From the NCBI RefSeq assembly GCF_000520735.1, contig NZ_ASSC01000021.1, positions 1 to 42,317 on the forward strand: DNA of 42,317 nt, written 5' to 3'. This document shows, in pieces, positions 15,573 to 24,011 of the stretch. Position 1 is the stretch's first letter. Each line of letters begins with the position of its first letter. The translations under genes were made by a program, and so were the position numbers. This stretch comes from Paenibacillus forsythiae T98. GTDB lineage: Bacteria > Bacillota > Bacilli > Paenibacillales > Paenibacillaceae. The notes beneath the pieces were generated by a model, which worked only from the letters and a program-made list of their open reading frames with translations, was not told the origin of the DNA and ran no database searches.

Positions 15573-16534
15573 ATGGAATCCCGTCATCTTTTTACTTTTC
15601 TGGTTGTTGTGGAAGCAGGAAGTTTCACGCGGGCCGCCCAGAAACTGGATTACGCCCAGTCCAGCATTACGGCGCAAATCCAGGCTTTGGAGAGCGAGCT
15701 GGGTCAACCGCTGTTTGACCGGATCGGCAAGAAGATCACCCTGACCGACGCCGGACGCCGCTTGCTGCCATATGCCCAGGAGATATCCAAAATGCATGCG
15801 ATGGCCGAAGATGCGCTGCGCTCGCCAAGCGGCATCGGCGGATCGCTCAAGATCGGCGCCCCCGAATCGCTGGCGGCATTTCGCCTGCCCGGCATTATCC
15901 GTGAATACCGGGAAAGGTTTCCCCAGGTGGAGATGATCCTGAAGCCCGGCTTCTGCTGGGATTTGCGAGGAATGATCCGATCGGGCGAGGTGGATTTGGC
16001 TTTTCTGCTGCAGCCCGAATCGGAGGACAGGGAGCTGCATGCGGAAACGCTCGTTCAGGAGGAAATGGCGCTGGTCGCTCCGGTGAATCACCGCCTGGCC
16101 CACCGCGCCCTGGTCGAGCCGCTTGATCTTAAAGAAGAGACGATTCTGCATACCGAGACGGGCTGCTCGTACCGGCTGCTGTTCGAGCAGCATTTGAATA
16201 GGCACGGCGTATATACCCGGACCCGAAGCTGGAATTCTGGAGCATCGAGGCGATCAAGCAGTGCGTAATGTCCGGACTGGGCATTTCTTTTTTGCCGCTG
16301 GTTACGGTGCTGAAGGAGCTTGCAGATGGAACGATGGCGCGGCTGAACTGGGATGACGAATCCCAGCGGGTGGCGACCCAGGTTGCCTATCACAAGAAGA
16401 AATGGAAGTCCCCGGCGCTTGATGCGTTCATGGAAACGGTGCGGCAGAAGATGGGGAAGAACCCGGCGAAGACAGGGCAATTCTTGTTTAAGCCGAGCGC
16501 TATAGTATTTGACTTGATGCAGGAGAACAAATAA
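15573..16534 (+). pseudogene. LysR-type regulator, frameshifted
   Basis: The N-terminal part is a normal LysR helix-turn-helix: 'MESRHLFTFLVVVEAGSFTRAAQKLDYAQSS' and 'LESELGQPLFDRIGKKITLTDAGRRLL', with GGAAGGAGG before the ATG at 15573. The effector domain follows ('GSLKIGAPESLAAFRLPGI') until about 16215, where the frame slips and ends at 16268. The lost sequence continues in another frame as YPDPKLEFWSIEAIKQCVMSG and runs through 'ISFLPLVTVLKEL' to the stop at 16534. One missing base near 16215 explains the break; total length (about 320 residues) then fits the family. It probably once regulated the divergent permease. A sequencing error is the alternative. Confidence 0.8.
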
Positions 16535-16535
16535 T

Positions 16536-16577
16536 GCCCTTTCGCTTCCTAAACGGAAGTGAAAGGGCTGCTTTTTC
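16536..16577 (+). terminator. Terminator after the LysR remnant
   Basis: Stem GCCCTTTCGCTTCC / GGAAGTGAAAGGGC with one mismatch and a 5-nt loop, then TGCTTTTTC. Confidence 0.8.
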
Positions 16578-16649
16578 ATTATATATCTCGTTATTGGTTG
16601 TTATAAGATGTTTCGTATGATGTAGATGTGAGAAAATATGATGATATCC

Positions 16650-17648
16650 TTAATATACCAGTGCCATTCCTCCAAGCGAAAGACCGGCGGAGGTACCCAA
16701 CAGCAGCAATTTATCACCTCTTTGAATCTTGTTTTGTTTAATGGATTCATGTAAAGCCATAGGTATAGAAGCCGCTATCACGTTTCCATGTGTGGAGATG
16801 ATATTCATAAACTTCTCATCTGTGTAGCCTAACTTCTGACGCATTATACGCAAAGCCAATCCACTCGCTTGATGGGGGATTACCATATGTATATCTTGTC
16901 TGCTAAAAGGCGTACTTTCAAAAAGCCGATCCATAAAACGATTGATAACTTTTGAGGATAGCTTGAATATGGCCCGTCCGTTCATGTTAAATAAATATTC
17001 TTCCAGATTTGTGCCATTGAACATAGTGGCAGGTAGTCGAGTACCGCCTCCTCGTATTTCTGTATACGAAGCTCCTTCTACATATGTCTCCGTTAATGAG
17101 CTTGTAATTTCTGATTGTTCATGATCCTCGCTTCTGCCAACTACAACGGCAGCCGCTCCATCACCAAAAAGGATACAACTCTCCTTTTGTTTCCAGTTTA
17201 GACCTGGAGAAGCTATTTCACTGGATATGATAAGAACTTTGTTATATTTCCTTTGGTGCACCAGAAAAGAAATTAGATCCAAGGCGGTGACAAAACTGAG
17301 ACATGTTGAATTGATGTCGAAGCAGGGAATGTTGGAATTTCCCATTTCGAGTTTGATTTTGATGAGAGCTGCGGTACAAGGTATGGGTTGTTCAGAAGTT
17401 CCACTGGCAGATACTATGCAATCAATATCTTCCAACTTTAGACCTGCATCCCTAACCGCCTCCCTAGCGGCATTGGCTCCCATTTCCGATGTGGATTCTG
17501 TTTCAACATAGTGGCGATGGGAAACACCTGATTTTTTCTGTGTCCATCCCTCAGGTAATCCGAGCTTGTGATCAATTTCGGAGGAATACACTACCTTTTT
17601 AGGCAAGTACTTGCCAGTTCCCAATATTTTTATTTTCCTAGTATTCAA
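16650..17648 (-). CDS. 3-oxoacyl-ACP synthase III (KAS III, FabH-like)
   Basis: The 332-residue thiolase-fold enzyme condenses an acyl-CoA (or acyl donor) with malonyl-ACP or a related acceptor. The triad is visible: Cys in 'DINSTCLSFVTAL', His in 'MVIPHQASGLALR', Asn in 'STHGNVIAASIP'. 'GDGAAAVVVGR' and the C-terminal 'LLLGTSAGLSLGGMALVY' are family blocks. The start is TTG at 17646-17648 behind GGGGGTAGAGG. It stands alone and A+T-rich, with no fabF, fabD or acyl carrier gene near, so it is unlikely to be the housekeeping FabH; specialised chain initiation or acyl transfer is more likely. It diverges from the TetR/Rph-like/ABC operon, which suggests a shared role or shared control. Confidence 0.88.
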   Translation of the reverse strand: MNTRKIKILGTGKYLPKKVVYSSEIDHKLGLPEGWTQKKSGVSHRHYVETESTSEMGANAAREAVRDAGLKLEDIDCIVSASGTSEQPIPCTAALIKIKLEMGNSNIPCFDINSTCLSFVTALDLISFLVHQRKYNKVLIISSEIASPGLNWKQKESCILFGDGAAAVVVGRSEDHEQSEITSSLTETYVEGASYTEIRGGGTRLPATMFNGTNLEEYLFNMNGRAIFKLSSKVINRFMDRLFESTPFSRQDIHMVIPHQASGLALRIMRQKLGYTDEKFMNIISTHGNVIAASIPMALHESIKQNKIQRGDKLLLLGTSAGLSLGGMALVY

Positions 17649-17702
17649 ACCTCTACCCCCTGAATGTTTGAGTGATGTTATATTATGTATTTTATGGTGT
17701 TT

Positions 17703-17719
17703 GTTAATGGTAGATTAAC
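17703..17719. promoter_or_regulatory. Inverted repeat before the KAS III gene
   Basis: GTTAAT and ATTAAC with a 5-nt spacer, 55 nt upstream of the KAS III start. A possible operator; the evidence is the symmetry alone. Confidence 0.3.
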
Positions 17720-17780
17720 ATACGCATATATTTATGTAAATAATTTAAATTTACACCAAAACAAAAAAATAAAATTTTGT

Positions 17781-17808
17781 TTGACATATTCAATAATTGT
17801 AATAAAAT
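17781..17808 (+). promoter_or_regulatory. Promoter of the TetR operon
   Basis: TTGACA at 17781-17786, a 16-nt spacer and TAAAAT at 17803-17808, in an A+T-rich region. Confidence 0.7.
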
Positions 17809-17817
17809 AGCATTATG

Positions 17818-17843
17818 CAACCGACCGTCCGGACGGTCGGTTG
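17818..17843. promoter_or_regulatory. Perfect 26-bp palindrome, TetR operator
   Basis: The half-site CAACCGACCGTCC is followed directly by its exact inverse. It begins 10 nt after the -10 element, so it covers the expected transcription start, as in operators of self-repressing TetR-family proteins. GACCGNCCGGNCGGTC-like symmetry is common in that family. Confidence 0.85.
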
Positions 17844-17867
17844 ATGATTGCATAGGAGTGGATTATT

Positions 17868-18473
17868 ATTGACAATTCGTTTCATAAAATACTGGAGATT
17901 GCAAGTAAACTTTTTCGCCAACAAGGCTATAAAGGAACTTCGGTCAGGGAAATAGCCGAACATTCCGGCTTGGCAAAAGCGACTATCTATCATTATTTTC
18001 CTGATAAAGAAGCGATTGTTCAGCAGCTGCTGGAGCAGGCTGTGTCCCAATTTCATACCGTAGTCCAAACCATCGCTGAAGTAAGCGAGCCGAAGGTTAG
18101 ACTGAGGGTAGCCGTAGAAATCACCATTACTTTTTTGCATGAATTCTCTTCCGTAATCCAGTTGGTTCGTCAGGAACTCCCGGTTCGGTGGAGTCAAATC
18201 AAACTTGACTTAATGCCAATCTACGAACGATATCTTTTTCTTTTATCCCAGGCTATCGAACAAGGGATACAAGCAGGGGAATTCCGCTTGGTAAACTCTC
18301 GCGAAGCGGCAGTGGTTCTAATGAACCTTATACATGGAACATACGCTGCTTCTTATATAGGCGGACTTACGGATGATCTGCTGCGAAGTAATACGGATTC
18401 GATGTTGGATATTTTTTTAAATGGGATTATTACGCAGGAACAACATGACGGAGTTCGGGATAGAAAGTGGTGA
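17868..18473 (+). CDS. TetR family regulator with non-canonical (ATT) start
   Basis: The frame encodes a TetR helix-turn-helix: 'NSFHKILEIASKLFRQQGYKGTSVREIAEHSGLAKATIYHYFPDKEAIVQQL', then a helical ligand-binding domain to residue 201. No ATG, GTG or TTG exists in frame between the upstream TAG at 17853 and TTG 17970, which lies inside the DNA-binding domain. AGGAG at 17854-17858 is correctly spaced for ATT codons at 17865 or 17868. A CTG in helix 1 lacks a ribosome binding site. An AUU start, as in infC, would keep expression low; alternatively one extra base near 17862-17870 hides a GTG start. It overlaps the next gene by 29 nt, and probably represses the operon through the palindrome at 17818. 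Confidence 0.8.
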   Translation: MDNSFHKILEIASKLFRQQGYKGTSVREIAEHSGLAKATIYHYFPDKEAIVQQLLEQAVSQFHTVVQTIAEVSEPKVRLRVAVEITITFLHEFSSVIQLVRQELPVRWSQIKLDLMPIYERYLFLLSQAIEQGIQAGEFRLVNSREAAVVLMNLIHGTYAASYIGGLTDDLLRSNTDSMLDIFLNGIITQEQHDGVRDRKW

Positions 18474-21222
18474 CATTTTGGAATATATTAAGTTCTTGGA
18501 TGAAATAGACTCGGATTCCATCATCCTGGCTGGAGGCAAAGCGGCTAACCTGGGTGCTTTGCTCAAAGGCGGCTTCATCGTTCCGCAGGGCTTTTGTGTT
18601 ACGACGAAAGCTTATTGGCATTTTGTAAAAAGCAACAATTTAGAAGCGGGAATAAACAGGGTTCTGTCTAGCGTTAATAGCTCCACAGGATATCTAAATA
18701 CTGTCGAAGCAGAGATCAGGGCAATGTTTGATAAAGGGGATATGCCAGTTGAGATTGCAGAGGAGATACGCCAGGCCTATCATCATCTAAATTCACAAGT
18801 CGGTGAAACTTGTCCTGTCGCCGTCAGATCTTCAGCAACAGCCGAGGATCTTCCGGGGATGTCCTTTGCCGGTCAACAGGATACATTTTTACAAGTTCAG
18901 GGCATTCAATCGGTACTTCATTACATTATTCAATGCTGGAGCAGTTTATGGACTGCAAGAGCGATTGGTTATCGTAACAGGAACGATATTCCGCATGAGA
19001 GTCAAGCCTTAGCCGTAGTGGTCCAGCATATGGCAGCCAGCAAAGCATCCGGTGTTCTATTCACAGCTAATCCTTTAACGGGAAAAAGAAACGAAATTGT
19101 AATTGATGCCTCCTTTGGGCTGGGGGAAGCATTAGTCTCCGGTAAAGTGGAACCGGATCACTATGTTGTAGATACTTCCATTCCTTCAATTGTGTCCATA
19201 CGTTTGGGTATTAAGGGCTTGACCATTCGAGGCAAATCCGTTGGAGGAACGGAAGTTGTTATGGAATCAGACGCTTCCGGTGTACAGGTGCTTAATGAAC
19301 ATCAAATTATGGAATTGGCAAAAATATCCGAAAAAATACAAAACTATTTTAAAAATCCACAGGATGTGGAGTGGACGATGGATGAGCAAGGCGCTTTTTA
19401 TATTGTTCAGTCACGCCCAATAACTTCTTTATTTCCTATACCGCAAATTCATCTCAAAAATCAGATCAATGATGAGAAACCAGCCTCCCGCATTTGGTTC
19501 TCCTTTGCCTCCTGGCAGGGAGTTATGGACCCTATTACACCTATGGGACAAAGTGTTTTATCAAAATTTATCGGTGACATCGCAGGATTTTTAGGATTTA
19601 AGGAGTTCACATCCCATCAACATGCTTTCTATACAGCGGCTGAACGGTTTTATGTGAATATTACGCCATTTATGAAAGATAAAATAGGCCGCAAGATCAT
19701 TCTTGCAATTATGTCTTCGCTGGACCCCACTATCCATCATATTTTGAAGAGGATTATGGCAGAGAATCATTTCCGGGCCAATCCGGTTAATTCATTGAAA
19801 CTATTGTTAAAACCGGTACTTTTGTATCGTTTAGGGCAAACATTTGCTGGAGCCGCAAGAAATTTATTGTTCCCTAAGAATGTACATACAAAATTGCAGC
19901 AAACGATAGACTCGTCTTTATCCCTGCATGAAGAAGAGAACAACGGGACTCCCGTGACGAACTATCTTCTGCTTAAACGGCTTAGCGCAGCTTTACCGAA
20001 GCTCCTTTTCAGCCAATTGTTGCCGGGCACCTTGTCCGGTCATATTCCAATGCAGATATTATTTAAACTTACAGCACCCTTGCCCCATGGGTTACAACTT
20101 TCTTTGGAGCTTACAAGAAGCCTTCCCAACAATATCACTTCAGAAATGGATTCTCAATTATGGAAGATATCTTCCCTATTGAAAAAGGATCAGGCAAGTT
20201 ATGAGCGGATAAACCAATTAACTGCAGCAGAACTATCCTCCTGCTATTTGAAGAAAACACTCCCGCATGCCGTTCAAAACCTGATTTCCGAGTTCTTGAA
20301 AAATTACGGCATGAGAGGAGTGGCAGAGATTGACATCGGCCGGAACAGGTGGGTTGACGATCCGACTCCTATATTTCTGGTACTGAAAAGTTATTTGGAA
20401 GTAAAAGGACAGAGCGATTCTTCTTTTGAACTCTACCGTGATGGTGAGGCGAGGGCAACAGACGCACAGCAAAGGTTGAAGTCCGTTTTTGGCAAAGGCT
20501 TTGTAAACAATCTAAAAAGCAGGATGGCTGCAATAGCCGCTCAACGACTTCGGCTTCTGGGCGGGCTGCGAGAAACCCCGAAATTTGCAATTGTCTGTTT
20601 GCTTAATAAGATGCGAAGAGCGCTATTGAGTATAGGAGAAGTATGGAAAATGGAGGGAGTTCTTACTGCCGCAGAAGATATTTTTTACTTGCGACTTGAG
20701 GAAGTAGGAGAAATAATTGAGGATTCCGAGTTGAAGAAGTCGAATATTTGGAAGCGGACCATCTCCGAACGTAAAGAAAAATATGCTTCAGAAACGAGGC
20801 GCAAACGGATTCCCCGTGTGCTGCTAAGTGATGGAACCGCCTTTTATGACGAGCATCCCGCCATGGATGAGCAACATCATTCTTTCATATCGGGGAATCC
20901 TGTATCTCCAGGAATCGCCGAAGGCAGAATTTGCGTGATGCATCATCCGTATGATAACCAGCTGACTCCCGGAGATATCCTGGTATGTCCCGCTACGGAC
21001 CCGGCATGGACACCGCTCTTTCTTATTGCGGGAGGACTTATCATGGAAGTGGGAGGAATGATGACTCACGGTTCGGTCGTTGCCAGGGAGTATGGAGTAC
21101 CTGCAATTGTCGGAGTTCATAATGCCACTGTTCGATTGCAGACAGGTCAGAGAGTTAGAATAAACGGAATGAATGGAACCATAGAGATTTTGTCAGCCGT
21201 CAATGACGGGCAGAAAACCTAA
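18445..21222 (+). CDS. Rifampin phosphotransferase / PEP-synthase-like enzyme
   Basis: The 925-residue protein has a PPDK-type ATP-binding domain (about 10-330; 'GGKAANLGALLKGGF', 'VAVRSSATAEDLPGMSFAGQQDTFL', 'QDVEWTMDEQGAFYIVQSRPI'), a long middle domain (about 340-800; 'GVMDPITPMGQS', 'RGVAEIDIGRNRW'), and a C-terminal swivelling His domain ('GNPVSPGIAEGRI', 'CPATDPAWTPLF', 'GGMMTHGSVVAREYGVPAIVGV') with the catalytic His near residue 875. The MTHG motif fits rifampin phosphotransferases and B. subtilis Pps; classical PEP synthases have TCH. Such enzymes transfer the ATP beta-phosphate to an acceptor such as rifampin. CAGGA precedes the ATG at 18445. An antibiotic or related hydroxyl compound is the likely acceptor (inference), given the export genes next to it. 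Confidence 0.8.
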   Translation: MTEFGIESGDILEYIKFLDEIDSDSIILAGGKAANLGALLKGGFIVPQGFCVTTKAYWHFVKSNNLEAGINRVLSSVNSSTGYLNTVEAEIRAMFDKGDMPVEIAEEIRQAYHHLNSQVGETCPVAVRSSATAEDLPGMSFAGQQDTFLQVQGIQSVLHYIIQCWSSLWTARAIGYRNRNDIPHESQALAVVVQHMAASKASGVLFTANPLTGKRNEIVIDASFGLGEALVSGKVEPDHYVVDTSIPSIVSIRLGIKGLTIRGKSVGGTEVVMESDASGVQVLNEHQIMELAKISEKIQNYFKNPQDVEWTMDEQGAFYIVQSRPITSLFPIPQIHLKNQINDEKPASRIWFSFASWQGVMDPITPMGQSVLSKFIGDIAGFLGFKEFTSHQHAFYTAAERFYVNITPFMKDKIGRKIILAIMSSLDPTIHHILKRIMAENHFRANPVNSLKLLLKPVLLYRLGQTFAGAARNLLFPKNVHTKLQQTIDSSLSLHEEENNGTPVTNYLLLKRLSAALPKLLFSQLLPGTLSGHIPMQILFKLTAPLPHGLQLSLELTRSLPNNITSEMDSQLWKISSLLKKDQASYERINQLTAAELSSCYLKKTLPHAVQNLISEFLKNYGMRGVAEIDIGRNRWVDDPTPIFLVLKSYLEVKGQSDSSFELYRDGEARATDAQQRLKSVFGKGFVNNLKSRMAAIAAQRLRLLGGLRETPKFAIVCLLNKMRRALLSIGEVWKMEGVLTAAEDIFYLRLEEVGEIIEDSELKKSNIWKRTISERKEKYASETRRKRIPRVLLSDGTAFYDEHPAMDEQHHSFISGNPVSPGIAEGRICVMHHPYDNQLTPGDILVCPATDPAWTPLFLIAGGLIMEVGGMMTHGSVVAREYGVPAIVGVHNATVRLQTGQRVRINGMNGTIEILSAVNDGQKT

Positions 21223-21238
21223 TGAGGAGGATTACGGA

Positions 21239-22030
21239 ATGAAAGATGCAGTTATCTTGAACATGAAAAAAAGAAATAATTGGGTACTGACTGTTGTGCT
21301 TGTCTTCTGCTCATTACTTGAAGCAAGCTGTTCATCTTCACCTGATAGGGTTACGTTAAGCGGCATAGTAGAGGGCGAAGATTATACGGTCAGGAGCGAA
21401 GTTGCGGGTAGAGTTACCGAACAGCTAAAAAATGAAGGCGATTATGTAAAAAAGGGCGATATTCTATTTGTCACTGATTCAGCTCTGCAGCAACTGGTGG
21501 TTAAGGAACAGGAAGCGGTCGTTCGTGGAACAGTTGCGAAATTGAATGAGGCTAAGGATAACGAAAATACTTCCGATAGTGTTATCACTCAATTGACAGC
21601 GGAAGCAGATGCGGCTAAAGCCCAGTTGGAACAAGCTAAGCTTGTCCTTAATAAACATAAAATCACTTCGCCGGTTAACGGGATTTACACCAATCGGCTG
21701 GTACAGGTTGGAGACTTAATTAACAGTGGAACAGCTGTTGCCGCAGTGACTGATCCGGAAAACATGAATGTAACCTTTTATATTCCGCAAAAATATGTAA
21801 ACCGCATCCAATTAAATCAAAAGTTGAGCCTCAATCCCAAAGTCATATCCGCCAAGGAGCTGTCCGGAACCATTACTTTTATTGCCGGGAAAGCCGATTT
21901 TTCATCCGAATTTATTCAAGCCTCGGACGAGGATGACAACTCGGCCTTTAAGTTCGAGGTGCAGGTTGATGGGAAACAGAAGGACTTAAAATCCGGAATG
22001 ACTGTGGACACAGTCATTGAATTGAAGTAG
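21239..22030 (+). CDS. Membrane fusion (HlyD/YbhG-like) subunit of exporter
   Basis: The 263-residue protein has an N-terminal hydrophobic segment ending in 'LLEASCSSS', which serves as a membrane anchor or possibly a lipoprotein signal. A biotinyl-lipoyl domain is split into 'GEDYTVRSEVAGRVTEQLKNEGDYVKKGDILF' and 'HKITSPVNGIYTNRLVQVGDLINSGTAVAAV', separated by a short coiled hairpin ('QLTAEADAAKAQLEQAKLVL'). A beta-barrel domain follows. GAGGAGG lies 8 nt before the ATG at 21239; the frame itself opens earlier, within the Rph-like gene. It links the ABC permease to the cell wall side and probably gathers substrate for export. It is 16 nt behind the enzyme gene. Confidence 0.85.
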   Translation: MKDAVILNMKKRNNWVLTVVLVFCSLLEASCSSSPDRVTLSGIVEGEDYTVRSEVAGRVTEQLKNEGDYVKKGDILFVTDSALQQLVVKEQEAVVRGTVAKLNEAKDNENTSDSVITQLTAEADAAKAQLEQAKLVLNKHKITSPVNGIYTNRLVQVGDLINSGTAVAAVTDPENMNVTFYIPQKYVNRIQLNQKLSLNPKVISAKELSGTITFIAGKADFSSEFIQASDEDDNSAFKFEVQVDGKQKDLKSGMTVDTVIELK

Positions 22031-22039
22031 GAGGCAGCT

Positions 22040-22819
22040 ATGGAATATGCGATCCAGGTAGAAGGATTGAGTAAGCATTTTGATAACTATATCGCGGTCG
22101 ATAATATCAGCTTCAGTGTTCCCAGAAATCAGATTTTTGGTTTCCTGGGCCCGAACGGGTCCGGTAAATCAACGACGATCCGTATGCTGTGCGGGGTACT
22201 GGCTCCGACGAAAGGAAGTGTGCGGGTGCTGGATAAAGAAGTGCATACCAATATGGATTATATCCGTCAAAATATTGGCTACATGTCGCAAAAATTCAGT
22301 CTGTACGAGGATTTGAGCGTGGAGAAAAATTTAGACTTTTATGCCGGTATTTATGGCTTGAACAAGTCAGCCCGTGACGCAAGAAAGCAGGAGCTATTGC
22401 AGATGGCCAAACTTGAGGGTAAGGAGAAAAGGCTGGCGGGGCAATTATCGGGTGGATGGAAGCAGCGGCTGGCGCTTGGATGCGCGATGATTCATCGGCC
22501 GCAGCTCATGATACTGGACGAACCGACAGCCGGTGTGGACCCTTTATCACGCAGAGAGTTTTGGGCAATCATCCGGGAGCTTGCAGGTCAGGGAACCTCG
22601 TTTCTGATTACGACACATTACATGGATGAAGCGGAAAGCTGTGACTTGGTAGGGTTTATCTATAATGGGAGAATGATTGGTGAAGTGGTATCGCCGCAGC
22701 AGCTTTTAGTGCAGGAACAGGTCAAGGGAATTGAAGATGTCTTCGTTCGTTATGTCAACCGCATGAATGGGGACGGTGAGGGCACGGGAGAGGAGGAGAA
22801 TAATGAACAATCGCTTTAG
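22040..22819 (+). CDS. ABC exporter ATP-binding protein (YbhF-like)
   Basis: The 259-residue ATPase shows Walker A 'GPNGSGKST' at residues 37-45, the Q-loop 'YMSQKFSLYEDL', the signature 'LSGGWKQRLALG' (W in place of the usual Q-like residue), Walker B 'LMILDEPTAGVDP' and the switch His in 'ITTHYMDEAE'. It resembles DrrA/YbhF-type drug exporters. AGGAGG stands before the ATG, 9 nt after the fusion-protein gene. It probably pairs with the single ABC-2 permease that follows as a homodimeric exporter. The C-terminal tail is acidic ('GDGEGTGEEENNEQSL') and overlaps the permease gene. Confidence 0.92.
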   Translation: MEYAIQVEGLSKHFDNYIAVDNISFSVPRNQIFGFLGPNGSGKSTTIRMLCGVLAPTKGSVRVLDKEVHTNMDYIRQNIGYMSQKFSLYEDLSVEKNLDFYAGIYGLNKSARDARKQELLQMAKLEGKEKRLAGQLSGGWKQRLALGCAMIHRPQLMILDEPTAGVDPLSRREFWAIIRELAGQGTSFLITTHYMDEAESCDLVGFIYNGRMIGEVVSPQQLLVQEQVKGIEDVFVRYVNRMNGDGEGTGEEENNEQSL

Positions 22820-23945
22820 CTTTCAAAGGTTCTGGTCTATAGTAAAAAAAGAATTCTTTCAGATTATTAGAGATCCCGTGAGCATAAAGGTTCCTATTGT
22901 CATTCCGATTGTTTGGATTGTGCTGTTCGGATATTCCGTGCAAAGTAATGTGGATCATATCAAGATGGCTGTTTTTGATCAGAGCAAGTCTCATGAAAGC
23001 AGGGAATTGGTAAGCAGGTTTGCGAATTCCGGCTTCTTTGTGAATGCTTATGGGGTTTCCGGGCTGCCGGATATGTCTCATTTATTTGACTCGAACAAGA
23101 TACGCGCAGGGATTATTATTCCTCCCGACTATGTACAGGCCATTCAATCAGGAGATGCATCAAGCGTAAAATTTCTGGTTGACGGCACCGATCCGACAGT
23201 AGCGAATGCTGCATTAAACAGCGCCGCGCAAATCTGGAAGGATTATATCAGCGTTCAGGCGCAGGAACATGCTAATGGGAATGGACAAATTGCAGACCGC
23301 AGCGAGCCGTCTATGACAACATCCATCAGGTACAATCCGGGAATGGAGAGCTCGGTATTCAGCATTCCGGGACTGATCGCCTTAATTGTACAGAATATTA
23401 CGATTATGCTGTCGGCATTCACACTGGTCCGGGAACGTGAAAAGGGAACAATCGAGCAATTGATGGTTACGCCAATTAAAGCGCCAGAGCTGATTTTTGG
23501 CAAATTGATTCCTTATATTATCATCGGTTATATTGGATTTTTGTTTTCGTTGACAATATGTATCCTGCTGTTCGGAGTCCATATTGCCGGCAGTTTGCCG
23601 CTGCTGCTGCTGCTCGGTCTTCTTTTTGTGCTATGTACGCTGTCCATAGGTATCCTTATTTCAACAATCGCTAAAACCCAGGTCCAGGCAATGAACTATA
23701 CCTCGCTAATTTTGCTTCCGAGCGTTCTATTGTCCGGATTCATATTTCCAAGGGAAGCGATGCCTTTCGGGATAGAGATCGTAAGCTATGTAATTCCCTT
23801 GACCTATTTTATAGAAATAACCCGCGGTGTGATGGTGAAAGGGGTGGGACTTGATTTTTTGTCAACGCAAGTCGCTATACTGTGCGCATTTACCCTGGCC
23901 ATGCTCCTGATTGCCTCAATGAGATTTAAGAAAACTCTGGATTAA
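22803..23945 (+). CDS. ABC-2 type permease (YbhS/YhhJ-like)
   Basis: The 380-residue protein has one membrane segment near residue 30 ('VPIVIPIVWIVLFGYSV'), a large extracytoplasmic domain to about residue 180, then five membrane segments. 'REREKGTIEQLMVTPIKAPELIFGKLIPY' is the ABC-2 family block, followed by 'LSGFIFPREAMP'. This is the YbhS/YhhJ topology used with HlyD-type partners. GGAGAGGAGG precedes the ATG at 22803, and the gene overlaps the ATPase by 17 nt, implying coupled translation. Unlike E. coli ybhFSR there is only one permease gene, so a homodimer is expected. It is the last gene of the operon; no strong terminator follows. Confidence 0.92.
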   Translation: MNNRFSFQRFWSIVKKEFFQIIRDPVSIKVPIVIPIVWIVLFGYSVQSNVDHIKMAVFDQSKSHESRELVSRFANSGFFVNAYGVSGLPDMSHLFDSNKIRAGIIIPPDYVQAIQSGDASSVKFLVDGTDPTVANAALNSAAQIWKDYISVQAQEHANGNGQIADRSEPSMTTSIRYNPGMESSVFSIPGLIALIVQNITIMLSAFTLVREREKGTIEQLMVTPIKAPELIFGKLIPYIIIGYIGFLFSLTICILLFGVHIAGSLPLLLLLGLLFVLCTLSIGILISTIAKTQVQAMNYTSLILLPSVLLSGFIFPREAMPFGIEIVSYVIPLTYFIEITRGVMVKGVGLDFLSTQVAILCAFTLAMLLIASMRFKKTLD

Positions 23946-23968
23946 CTTTCGATCCCGGTTTCTATTTT

Positions 23969-23978
23969 ATGCTATAAT
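23969..23978 (+). promoter_or_regulatory. Extended -10 promoter of the tyrosine recombinase gene
   Basis: TG-C-TATAAT at 23970-23978, 33 nt before the start codon; no good -35 element. Confidence 0.5.
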
Positions 23979-24011
23979 GAAGGACCGATACTTGGGGAAG
24001 GAGCCATGGTT

